A DNA stretch of 64,000 nt from Tricholoma matsutake (lineage: Eukaryota > Basidiomycota > Agaricomycetes > Agaricales > Tricholomataceae), in NCBI GenBank assembly GCA_026075535.2, contig AP026541.1, positions 6,758,001 through 6,822,000 of the forward strand, given 5' to 3'. Positions 44,306 to 54,652 of this stretch are shown here, piece after piece. The translations under genes and the position numbers were made by a program. Each line of letters starts with the position of its first letter. Within the stretch, counting starts at the first letter, position 1. The notes beneath the pieces are model-generated. The model was not told the origin of the DNA, did no database searches, and saw only the letters and a list, made by a program, of their open reading frames with translations.

Positions 44306-44683
44306 AAGCAAGCACAGGAGACTTCTCAATGGCACATGTGGTGATCATATTCCCATCATAGTTTGTTGTAGTGCCAGACAAGTTTTTTTGCACAAGTGTT
44401 GTGTCATGGAGGGTCCATGGTAGTCACAGATGATGTTGGAAATATACATATAAATTAAGCCATAGCTAGTGTTGCTACTGGCTCAGCTGAGGTTTTTCAA
44501 TAAAATGGCTATAGCATGCCAGATAAATTTCCTAAATTCACCAGAATATTTGAGCATATGGATGGGCCCATAAGCTGAGGGGTCTTCTGCCAACATTAGC
44601 TGATTGGATCACCTGTTCCTGACATATTATTCACTTGGCTTTGATTCAAGCTGAGCCATCAAGCCAAATTTTGTTTATTAAAT

Positions 44684-46656
44684 TGCAAGAGTGTCTCTTA
44701 CATCAGCAAGTCTTATCTACATCTGCACCCAGTATCACATGTTAGTCCAGTAGTATATAGTCTATACTTTGAATACTTGTACTGTATCTTAGTTTCCTTC
44801 CCCAAATATACTAAGTTCCTTTCATGTTCCTGTCCCCTTGAGTGTTGGAAGCTCTGGCTTCCTTCCACTTTTTTTTGAAATGAACTTACTATCCACACTC
44901 TCTAATCTCCCACATCACATTGTTTTCCCAACAACCCATGGCAACCCTGAAATCTCTAAAACTGTGATTTTTTTCACACCAGCAGTTCTCTTGACAACAA
45001 TGCAACACCAATGCTCCACCATCTCTCATTCCTGCCCCCTTGTCTCTTTTCATTCACCCCCCCTGGACTCTTTCAAGTGTGCCTCCCTTGCCTCCCTCAA
45101 CTCGTTCAGTGCCTTGTGGCATTGGTTGAGGTGATCCTTTTGTTTCAACCCCTGTTGACAGACTTACAGCACTACGAATACCCACTACTACTGCACTGTC
45201 CCCATCGTTGTGTGTGTTGGGATTTGAATCAGCCACATCTTGGCTTACTGTGCTAGGCAGTGCAGGCAGTGCAGGCAATACTCACAGGTAGACACAGCCA
45301 GTATAGGTTACACAGCAGGCACAGCACATACATAGTATATAATCTCTAGATACTGTAGTGTACACCCATTGGATTGTACCACCAGAGGCTAACACCTAGT
45401 ACCAATCACTGAAAATCTAACACAATCCAATTTGTGCTTGGTATCTGGGCCCTTTGGGGCGTTCTCACATTGTCGCTCTCACGTCATGGGATGTATTTGG
45501 AAATTGCATCACACAGCACGGACTTACGCTATTCACACATCACGATGGCATCAGTGATTGATTGGCACATTTGGAGACATGTGCTGGTTGTGGCCAGGCA
45601 CAACACCTATTTTTGGATTTTGGCATCACTCGTTTCAGGCGCGATTGTGACCATTGCTAACATTAATGCTGTAAGTTTGGCCACATGGCCCTTGCACGGT
45701 GGGAAGGATGTTGCTGGAGAGTGTGAGACTTCTCATGGATGCCTGATGGGATTTCAGGTGGATCTTGATAGGATTTCAAGATGTGTTTGGGAATTGATGA
45801 GATTTCAGTTCCAAGGGGTGAGATGCCCCAACTATGGAACTTTTGGAAGTAGTGTTTAAAGGTCCAGTTAATGCAACCGAAAAAATGACCGCAACCGAAC
45901 TGAACTGGACTGAATGTAACCGGACCATCGGTTGTGGTTGCCCACATTTGGGGTCGTTCCGGTTGCCAGTTGCCTCATTTTGAAAATATTTGAAAACCAT
46001 TAAAAGACCAGTTGCCATCAGTTGCAACCGGTCTTTCTGCAGTGCATAAAAGATGTGTACATCACGGGAAAAAACCCGCGAGTCAGGTTGCCATGAGGTG
46101 CGGGTTCCCTTCCCATGAGGACATACCCCATGAGTCATGTCACCATGAGGCACGGGTTGCTCATATCCGTAATAATTTGCTGAAAAGATATGAAATTATT
46201 ACGGAAATGAGAAACCCGCACCTCATGGTGACCTGACTCGCAGGTTATATCATTGCGGGAAAGGAACCCACGCCTCATGGCGACATGACTCGCGGGTTTT
46301 TTCCCGTGATGTACAAAATTATTACAGAAATGAGAAACCCGCACCTCATGGTGACATGACTCGCGGGGTATATCATCACGGGAAAGGAACCCACCCCTCA
46401 TGGTGACTAAGACCGGTCTTAACCAGTTTTTTGGGGGCAACCAAACCGATGTGGACCGGTCCTACTCAGTTCGGTTGCGGTTGCCCCATATCTGGGTCGG
46501 TCTGGTTGCGGTTGCGGTTGCCGGTTGCCCCTCTTGGAGGTCAAAAAACCGGACCAAACCGGACCTTTAAACACTAAGACTATATACTACTGGACTAACA
46601 TGTGATACTGGGTGCAGATGTAGATAAGACTTGCTGATGTAAGTGACACTCTTACA
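44684..46656 (+). mobile_element. LTR-derived insertion bounded by two inverted U3 ends
   Basis: 44684-44877 is a full LTR of the Gyp3 type (TGCAAGAG to CTTCCA, then T8). 46577-46656 is an inverted copy of its first about 80 bp (ending CTCTTACA). The TSD TAAAT lies at 44679-44683 and 46657-46661. Interior: 44887-45849 has no recognised coding region, and 45850-46576 is hAT4. The element is therefore bounded by U3 at both ends, like the palindrome at 12491. Confidence 0.75.
45850..46576. mobile_element. hAT4: non-autonomous hAT with internal foldback
   Basis: Ends are TAGTGTTTAAAGGTCCAGT and the complement of TAGTGTTTAAAGGTCCGGT. The flanks TTTGGAAG and AGACTATA do not match, so one flank was lost after insertion. 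Subterminal GGTTGCGGTTGCC repeats occur. 46057-46314 is a foldback whose 28-bp arms start GTACATCACGGGAAAAAACC, with repeated ATGAGGTGCGGG/CCCGCACCTCAT units, continuing in part to 46400. Confidence 0.82.
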
Positions 46657-46785
46657 TAAATAACCCCATAGACAATTGATCAGTTCAACTAATGTTGGCA
46701 GACCACCCTCAACTTATGGGCCTGTCCATATGCTCAAATATTCTGGTGAATTTAGGAAATTTATCTGGCACACTATAGCCATCTT

Positions 46786-48322
46786 TAGTGTTTGAAGGTC
46801 CGGTCCATAGGACCAACAAAAGACCAAGGACTGAATAAAACCGACACTCAGTCCGGTCCATTTTGCAGTTGCGGTTGCCCAGATTTGGGGTCAGTCTGGT
46901 TGCCAGTTGCCTCAATTTAGATATATTTAAAAACTGTTCAAAAACTGGTTGCAATGAGTTGCAACCGGTCTTCTTATGGTAGTACATACTCATGTAATAC
47001 TACTTACTTTACTAGAAAAATACAACTAATAAATACATTTATACTATTTATACCAAGTGCTACATATAGAAATGGGCAATGGGACAAGCCCAGGAGAAAA
47101 AAGCTCATATGAAATGAGTCCTTATATACCCTGTGGCTGTGCACAGACCATTTGGTTGTGCTTGCGCCCAGAAAAAAGAAAGTGGCACCACTTGCCAAAC
47201 AATTCCCACGACTGAGAATCACTCGCGTCCTTTCCTCTCACCGTCAACAACACCTCTGCACCTCAACTAAATGACCGCAAATGACAAGCTAGTCATTTGG
47301 GTCCCAGGTATCTTTTTCATTGTTGATTTCTTCTTCTCTACTAACACATTTTATTCTTTTTAGTTGCTTGCCTTTTGACAACGACACCACCCAATCCGAG
47401 CCCGGCCCCACGCCCTCCCGATGCGACGCCATGCTGGTGCCAATGCCAGCCAATGCCAATGCCAGCCAACAACGCCAACAATGCCAATGCCAACAATGAC
47501 ATGCCATGCTGAGCCCAAACGACCACTAGAGTTGTTTGGGCCATGGGTGAGTTTTTTATCATTAATTTCTTATGTCTACCTACCACTAACTAATCTTTCT
47601 TCTATTTTAGGTTCTTGCTTGTTGATAACGACCCCTACCTGTGCCCTGTGCTGCCGCTGTGAGCCTCTGCTCACAGGGTCGCAACGGGCCCCATTTCTGG
47701 ATGATGACGACGATGTGGGTGCCATGTCACACGATGATGAACAATGCCAATGCCAACAAACACCTCCAATGCCAATGAATGCCGCCAATGCCAATGAACA
47801 CCAACACCAACAAATGCCAATACCAACAAACACCAATACCAACAAATGCCGACACCAACGAACATCAACACCCAACACCAGCAAATGCAACACTGACAAA
47901 TGACAGTCAGGGACAACGAACAGGGGGGGGCGAAGAATGAAAAGCAGGGATGATGACGACGAACAGCAGGAATGACCAAACGGCGGGGATGGCGACATGC
48001 CACCAACGAACCCAACGATGACATTACCCCACTCTCACTACAAATGTGAGGTGATGGGGCCTTTTTTTTTATTTTTATTTTTATTTTACTTTATTTTAGT
48101 TCTATTGTCACCGCTGTGAGCACCTGCTCACAGGGTGTAATGTAATTAGTCTTATTTAATACAGTAAAATTAGTTAGGGACAAAATTGGCTGGAAAAACC
48201 AGTGCCAAATGGTTTTTTCAGTTGTGGTCCTTCTATTTTGGGTGACGGTTCGGACCGGTTGCAGTCATGGTTGTCCCTCTTGGAGGTCGAAAAACTGGAC
48301 CGAACCGGACCTTTAAACACTA
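46786..48322 (+). mobile_element. hAT5: non-autonomous hAT with exon-like cassettes
   Basis: It is 1537 bp. The ends start TAGTGTTTGAAGG and TAGTGTTTAAAGG. The perfect 8-bp TSD GCCATCTT lies at 46778-46785 and 48323-48330. Introns with CTAAC branch sites lie at 47308-47363 and 47546-47610. C-E-P/H-L-L-T-G occurs at about 47660 and 48117. 47450-47500 and 47740-47880 are AATGCCAA/CACCAA simple repeats. No transposase. Confidence 0.92.
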
Positions 48323-48899
48323 GCCATCTTATTGAAAAACCTCAGCTGAGCCAGTTGCAATGCTAGCTATTGCACTGTGTACTATATCATGTGGAGGGCT
48401 GAATCAATGTATGAATTACCATTCAAAGGCTGACAGTTAGAATAGCATGGTGATTTGACAATTCACAGACAATTTACTCTGATGAAATGCATCTGAATCA
48501 GCACTGAATCACTGTTGAACTGCCTACTCTGACTGGTACTATTAGTAGCAGTCAAACATGGCAATTCAGTGAGTGATTCAACAGGTGACAACTGCAAACA
48601 CCACTTGAATCATCAAAATTTTTGAATTGTTGAATGGCCTCTGGAGGTTGTTCAACAGTTTGAATCATAATTCACTCCCTGACAATTCAACAACATCTTT
48701 TTGGGTTCAAAATAATTTAATTAGATAAGACAGTTTTATACAATTTTATTAATGAGTTGTCCTGCCACAATGGGCAAGTTCCGAGGCAGTTGACCTGCAG
48801 TTGACTCACATTGACTGAAGTTTGCACCTCATTACATAATCCTACCAAATTGAGCACTTGGATTAATGCATCCTTTTAAGAATAAACATCTGTTTAAAT

Positions 48900-50470
48900 C
48901 AATTGGTTCATGATAGTGACCGTGGTGACTGGCATCAGACTCTTGCATGGCATGGTAGAGGATGTACATCAGTTACGATAGCAACCAATTTTGATGTTTC
49001 TATTAAAATGGTCCAAAACAGCTATCATTCTTTCCCCCTCTTTTCCTTCACTAAGTCCACTATGCCTCCAGTCATATGTAACTGTACAATTTGCAGCACA
49101 AAAACCATCTTCATCAATGGTGTTGAACAGCCAGGACAGTATGTTGATGGTTCTACCCATCTGAAACATGAGAAACAGGATAAATGGCCTGTATCACAAC
49201 TGGCAAAGGGGAGGCAGCAATCATCATCCCCAAGCCCATCACCAAAATGTTCTAGAGCTTCTAATTCTCCCACAGGTAAGTGCTAGATTGTTATTTTTAG
49301 ACTAATACTAATTATGCAGATATCAACTTTTCTACAGTACTTATCACAAAGATGATCTGCCTCCTTGTCATCTGGCTCCACAATAGAGCTGGTGTGAGTC
49401 ATTCTATCACCAACAAAATTCTACAAGGATTTCAACTCATTATTATTTCTGTGACTCTCACTATTGTTGAGGTTGCTCTTTCATCATCTGGACTCAATGT
49501 CAAGCTTCCAAGCTTCCAAACTTCCTCATGATGTCCATATGTAAGCCTGGAGGGCTTACATCATCTCATTGATACTTGTTTGTACATGGACCTTGCTTCA
49601 ACGGATATAGACTACTGCATATAGGGACAATCGTCATCCTTCCTTTTCCCCCTCTTTACTCCCCCTCTATTGTACTCTGCTTTTGTATTAAACCTTGCTC
49701 CTAATTCCACGACGTTATCTTGTTATATTCACGTGATTAGTAGTGAGTTGTCCTTTTATCAGTCTCTTTCCCTCTATCTTTAGTGTAGCCTGTCCCCATT
49801 AAGGGATAGGCTTCCACCATACAGCATATCAGCTCTACTGCTCAGAGCCAGAAATCATCTGGACAGCATGCTGCCCCAAGTGCTTTTCCCTCTTATCCTA
49901 GTCCTTGGCAATGTCAGTGGAAGGCATCCCTAAGATCACAATCCTGTAACACAAAACGCTGGACAATTCAGAATACTACAAATGGGCCTAAATGGGTCCC
50001 ACATTGTCTATACACCACACAATCCTTTGATTCTTGGACTATGACACAGCTTATTTTTATATATAGGCAAAAGGTGTCTTGTGGAGCAATCCTGCTTTAT
50101 TGCTTGAACTTACCTTTTAATCTTTGGTATCAATTTGAGAATACCTTTATTGTTGGTCTCACACCTCCTCCCCATCTTTCTTACCCCACAACCATCTCCC
50201 ATCTTCTTGAACCTGTTATTAACTCTGTTGCCAAGTATGGTGCTGCACCAGGCCAAAATTTGCCAACATCCAGACATCCTGATGGCATCTCTGTGAAAGC
50301 AAACATTGCACCTGTGATTGCTGATCTTGAGGGAAGTTGCAAGGCTACTGGCTTTTTGGGACATGGTGCCACAATATTCTGTTCTTTCTGCCTCTGCACC
50401 AATGTTCAGCTAGAGGTAGGGCTGCACACTGTCCATATTACAGCCACAGCCATACAGCACACAGTAGCTT
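48900..50470 (+). pseudogene. CACTA (EnSpm) TNP2-like transposase remains
   Basis: The first part, 49062-49290, starts M-P-P-V-I-C-N-C-T-I-C and contains P-G-Q-Y-V-D-G-S-T-H-x-x-H-E, the N-terminal motif seen with TNP2-like transposases of basidiomycetes. The second, 50065-50410, reads S-C-G-A-I-L-L-Y-C-L-N-L-P and H-P-D-G-I-S-V-K, then G-F-L-G-H-G-A and F-C-S-F-C, the zinc-finger-like end of the transposase_21 core. The middle is decayed and holds a solo LTR (49540-49816). A possible intron starts with GTAAGT at 49275. CACTA terminal repeats were not found. Confidence 0.72.
49540..49816 (+). repeat. solo LTR, Gyp3-type hairpin family
   Basis: It starts TGTAAGCC-TGGA-GGGCTTACA and ends in a hairpin CCTGTCCC/GGGATAGG followed by CTTCCA. 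The perfect 5-bp TSD CCATA lies at 49535-49539 and 49817-49821. The sequence between differs strongly from the Gyp3 LTR, so only the ends and folds are conserved. Confidence 0.88.
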
Positions 50471-51258
50471 GATGGAATGGTAAACCATATACCATCTGTG
50501 TATCTAATGCTCATAACCTTTGATGGTACAGTATGGGTACTCATATGGCCGTATTATCGTTGACAGAGATATAATAATGTACAAAATTGAATATAACACT
50601 ATAGTACATGGCACAGTGACAGGAACCATTCATTATCCCACTTTTTGTTATCATTGGCCCACTGGCCTTGTCCTGGTCTTCATTATCATCCCCATCTTCA
50701 TTGCGAGTTTGAGTCCTTCTTAACAACCTTGCATCCCATGGACTCAGGTGGAAACAGGGAGGCATGGCAAGTGTCGGTGGGCTGTTGTGGGTGAGAAACA
50801 AGTTGAAACCCACCAAAGTAGGAAACAATTAGAGAGAATGATAAGTGAAGAATGTAATGGAAAACTCATCATGCATCATGTTTTGAGTAGGCAACATTTG
50901 TCAAACACTTTGATTCATTGTAGGTGCCACTGTGTATATCTGGGGGTGGGCTCACCATTGTGCCTTGCTCAGTACGTAGACTAGTGTAAGGCTATGTTAG
51001 TAAAAGTGAACAGTAGTAATAGAAAATAACAACTTACTAATGAGGTGAGTTCACCATTGTTGCTGTTGTTCAACATCTTCGTTGAGTTCAGTGATCAATG
51101 ACCAAATTTGTCAGCATTTCTATTTTTGGGACTCAGTAAGTTGAAAGTGCCATATAACTGTATGCACAGCCATGACAGCCATCTTTTGATGGTCAATACA
51201 GCATAAATCTGTACCATACACTGTACTGTCAAGGTAAGGCTCAAGGTCCTGATGGTAC
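50471..51258. other. no gene recognised
   Basis: AT-rich sequence with short frames only. 50700-50980 could be a distant continuation of the TNP2-like gene (H-G-K-C-R-W-A-V-V), but no conserved block convinces me. No TSD pair or inverted repeat end was found. Confidence 0.4.
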
Positions 51259-51532
51259 TGTTGGGGCAGACTATATATGCTGCACAGCAGAAGAGACAAC
51301 AAGTTCCTTACAGCCTACCTGGGGTTTAGTAAGACTTACAGCTAGGGTTAGCAGAGGTAAGAACACTGTATTCCTAGTATGATACAGGTTCTCCTTATAT
51401 ACATAAATATAAGGCAGTCACATGACTCAGGAATGTGTTTACCACATGTATGCACAGTAAGCGCAGTAAAATGTGTATGGTGCATGTATTGCCTCATGTA
51501 TACAGCATGCATCACAGGGATTAATTTCAACA
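51259..51532 (-). repeat. 3' LTR of Cop1
   Basis: It is bounded by a polypurine tract on one side and TGTTG/CAACA ends. The length, 274 bp, is usual for fungal copia elements. The inner end is sure; the outer end at 51259 rests on the terminal repeat only. Confidence 0.75.
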
Positions 51533-51564
51533 CCCCCCCTCAAACTGTACAGCACTCTAAGCAG

Positions 51565-53162
51565 CTAAGTTTGAATCTCGAAAGTAATTCTGAGAGAGTC
51601 TCTAGATTTCCTGAATAGGATGGCACCAAGGTTCTTTGTGAACATGTCAGCCGGATTATCACTTCCAGGAATGAAAGCGACTGTGACTTTGTCATTTTCT
51701 ATGCATTTGTGGGTATAGTGGTAGCGAATGTCTATATGTTTGGTCCTTCTTTCCTGAACTGGATTTGATCTGATAAAGATGGATCCCTGATTATCAGCGC
51801 AGATTGGTACATGCTTCAGTATATATCCAAGTTCCTGGAATAAGGACTCTATCCACGCTATCTGCCGACAAGTGTCAGAGAGAGCCATATATTTGGCTTC
51901 TGTGGATGACAGTGCTACAGTTTTTTGTAAATGGGACTGCCAGCACACAATGCCACTCGCTAGAGTAGCAAAGTAACCCATTGTAGATTGGTGCTTGACA
52001 GTGTCAGCTGCCCAATCAGAATCTGTGAAGGCCTGTAGCCCTTTGGATTTCTCTCCATCGTAGACAATATTATATTTCTGGGTTTCCACCAGATAGCGCA
52101 TGATGTACATCACTTTGTCTAGATGTTCTTGGCTAGGATTAGCCGAGAATTGCGACATCTTGATTACCACGTAAGCGATATCAGGTTGCATTCTGAGCAT
52201 CAGATACAATAAAGATCCAATCACGGACTGATATTTTGATCTAAGCGCCGCGTTTGGTGTCGCTGTGTTTTCCGATGGTTTGTAACCAGTCAGGAGCAGA
52301 GTGGGGGCAACTTTGGCATTTGTCATCTCGAACCTCTTGAGCACTTTGGCAAGATATTCAGTTTGATTGAGTTTGACTTTATTTGCGGTCTGGGTGATGT
52401 GCATGCCTAAGAATTCTGTGACTTTTTCAGTACTACAGCACTCCCAATGCTTTAGACAAGCATTCTTCTTTTCATCCACAAGTTTCTTGTTCTTCCCCAT
52501 GAACAAGCCATCATCAACATAGACCAGCGCAATAACAATGCTGCCTGTCTTAGGATCCTTGTGTATGAAAATGCCAGCATTGGAGCTGGCGCACATGAAC
52601 CCAATGGTGCGCATAAATGCCTCTAGCTCTTTCCACCATGCTAGTGAGGCCTGTTTAAGGCCATACAATGCTTGGCGTAAGTGCATTACTTTGTGCTCTT
52701 TTCCCTTGAGTCTGAAACCCTTGGGTTGATCCATATAGATCTCTTCATCTAGTTTGCAGTATAAAAATGCGGTTTTTACATCTAGACCGGTCATATACAT
52801 GCCTTCTAGAGATGCAAGTGCAAACATGAGGTGTACAGTCTTGTAGTGGACTACTGGTGAGAAAATCTCATCAAAGTCGACACCTTCAACTTGTGAAAAG
52901 CCTTTGGCCATGAGTCTGGCTCATTTTCTTCCATCCGATTTCATGGAGAAAACCCATCTATTTTTGATTGTTTTTCAATCATGTGGAAGATCAACAATGT
53001 CATAGACTTGTCGCTTGTGAAGAGCCTCTAATTCTTCACGACAAGCCTGTTTCCACTCAAGTTGCTGCTGCCATGGTAGGCGCGCAATATCATGAAATTG
53101 GTTTGGAACTTGGGTTATTTCGCTTGATGGTGTGACTGCTTTTGACAACAGCCAGCAAATAA
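51565..53162 (-). pseudogene. Cop1 reverse transcriptase and RNase H
   Basis: From 53160: W-Q-Q-Q-L-E-W-K-Q-A-C (start of RT_copia), TGA, K-N-R-W-V-F, TGA, then an open frame of 448 codons from 52911. It contains G-L-D-V-K-T-A-F-L-Y (first Asp, 52790), L-Y-G-L-K-Q-A (52670), the active site L-V-Y-V-D-D-G-L-F (52523), and RNase H with F-T-D-S-D-W-A (52030), S-S-T-E-A-K-Y-M-A-L (51915) and C-A-D-N-Q-G-S (51803). The K-H-I-D-I-R-Y-H end is present, and the stop is at 51565. All catalytic residues appear intact; only two TGA codons at expected CGA break the upstream part. Confidence 0.92.
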
Positions 53163-53695
53163 CACAAGAGGCAGAGCAATATATTACCCTGGAGAATATG
53201 TTGGGAATAATAGGGAAAAAAGACACTTTTTCACTGGGGAAAAATAAAAGGAACCATCAGTAAAAAAATGTTGTTTTTCCCACACTTTTCTCTTTGCTCT
53301 TGCTCAGCAAAAATAACTCATCCATTCCCAGGAGAAAATCAGGTGAAAATGGAGGGGAAATATATCTTTTTTTCCACATTTTCTCTATATCTGGTGAAAA
53401 TAACATTTTTTCTCCTGACTTCCACAATTTTTTCACCTAGAAACAGATTAGTTATTTTTCCACAGAGAAAAAAGTGGGAATATGTAGGAAAATGACCTTT
53501 TCCCCCCTAATGTTCACAAGTTTTTCTCCTGGAAACAGATTAGTTGTTTTCCTGCAGCAACCAACAGGACAAAGTGTGGGAAAATGACATATTTTTACTG
53601 ATAGTTCCTTTTATTTTTCCCCAGTGAAAAAGTGTCTCTTTCTCCCATTATTCCCAACATTTTCTCCAGGGTAATATATTGCTCTGCCTCTTGTG
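53163..53695. mobile_element. MITE, PIF/Harbinger-like, copy 2
   Basis: It is 533 bp with TSD TAA at 53160-53162 and 53696-53698 and the same ends as copy 1 (32381-32912). Differences between the copies are few. It lies in the linker between integrase and RT of Cop1. Confidence 0.92.
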
Positions 53696-53698
53696 TAA

Positions 53699-54648
53699 GC
53701 TTATCTCCACCTTCCTTGGTTATCTTTTTAATATAACCTGCTTCATCCGGTTCCCCCATTGTGTGATCATGTTCTTGATTATTGGAATCGGGCACACTCT
53801 CATGGGGTGCCGAACTCGGTCCAGCAACTGGTTCTTGCTGTTGAGATCGTGGTCATGTTTGGTTATGATCCAAATCTTGACCCACAGATCTCTTCCAATA
53901 TTGATCACGTGCAATGTCTCTCTCTATGTCAGAGGGGAGTTGCTTCTCTCCATAGGTATTGCCAGGACGGTTTGGGATGTTCCTCTGCCTGCCTGATTGA
54001 TGGGGCAATTGCTGCCATTCCTGTTGATCATCACGTCTTGGACGAAAGTCCTCAGTGGTTACTGGAGGTGGCAGAGGAGGAGCGTCAGTCGCATCGTCAT
54101 GCACCTTTTGCTCGCTTGGTACATCATCATCATCTTTTTCTGATGACGGAGGAAGGGGTGGATTTTGTGGCGGTATAGAATTATTGCCATCCATTCCAGA
54201 TGAGTGGTCATCATCTTCTGGTTCTGGAGGTGTCCAATCACCAAGGTCTGTCTTGGCAGGAGTTTTAGCTCTGGGACAGCATGGGTACAATGTTTCATCA
54301 AATAGTGCTGTAGCACCAATGAATATTGCGCCACTAAGTTGCATGAAACGGTATGCTTTAATGCCATCTTCTAATCCAAGGTATGTCATTAACTCCGATC
54401 GAGGAGCTAATGTGGTTGGACATTTCTCCTTGGGTAGATAGACATAAGCACTGCAACCAAAGACCTTCAGATCATTTAGATCTGGGCAGACTTTATTCAG
54501 GTCCTCAAAAGGTGTCAGCCATTTCAGGCGCCTTATTGGGGTTCAGTTGTATAGGTGTGTTGCATGTTCAATGCAAAATTCCCACCATGATTGTGGTAGA
54601 CAAGCGGTAAATTGCAGGGTTTGCAACTTTTCCATTATTGTCCTTATG
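53699..54648 (-). pseudogene. Cop1 integrase C-terminal part and linker
   Basis: From 54648 on the minus strand: A-I-R-T-I-M-E-K-L-Q-T-L (54650-54615), P-Q-S-W-W-E-F-C-I-E-H-A (54600-54565), a stop, and L-N-D-L-K-V-F-G-C-S-A-Y-V-Y-L-P (54480-54430), then M-T-Y-L-G-L-E-D. The rest, 54300-53853, is an acidic Pro-rich linker (P-P-E-P-E-D-D-D) that commonly precedes copia RT. V-F-G-C-x-A-Y is a marker of copia integrase. Confidence 0.88.
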
Positions 54649-54652
54649 GCGC

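Larger units (their letters stand above)
44461..48370. repeat. large imperfect inverted repeat with insertions between and inside arms
   Basis: The left arm, about 44461-44625, pairs with 46660-46785 plus 48323-48368 on the right. Shared words include CTCAGCTGAGGTTTTTCAATAA, AATTTCCTAAATTCACCAGA and TTTGAGCATATGGA. The U3-U3 element (44684-46656) lies between the arms and hAT5 (46786-48322) lies in the right arm. This may be an older foldback or terminal-inverted-repeat element whose coding is gone; CACTA remains lie just to the right. Confidence 0.65.

Noticed and set aside
45215..45422. Possible small copia-like solo LTR (TGTTGGGATT to AATCTAACA)
   Set aside because: Flanks GTGTG and CAATC do not match and no second copy is in the window.
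45434..45859. Open frame of 141 codons before hAT4
   Set aside because: No motif, runs into the hAT4 end, and lies within an LTR-bounded insertion; not supportable as a gene.
47421..48024. Cys-Gln-Cys-Gln and Val-Gly-Ile repeats in hAT5 frames
   Set aside because: Translation of AATGCCAATGCC simple repeats; not a protein family.
50041..50984. Extending the TNP2-like gene to about 50984
   Set aside because: The residues after 50410 show no block I can match with confidence, so I ended the pseudogene at 50470.
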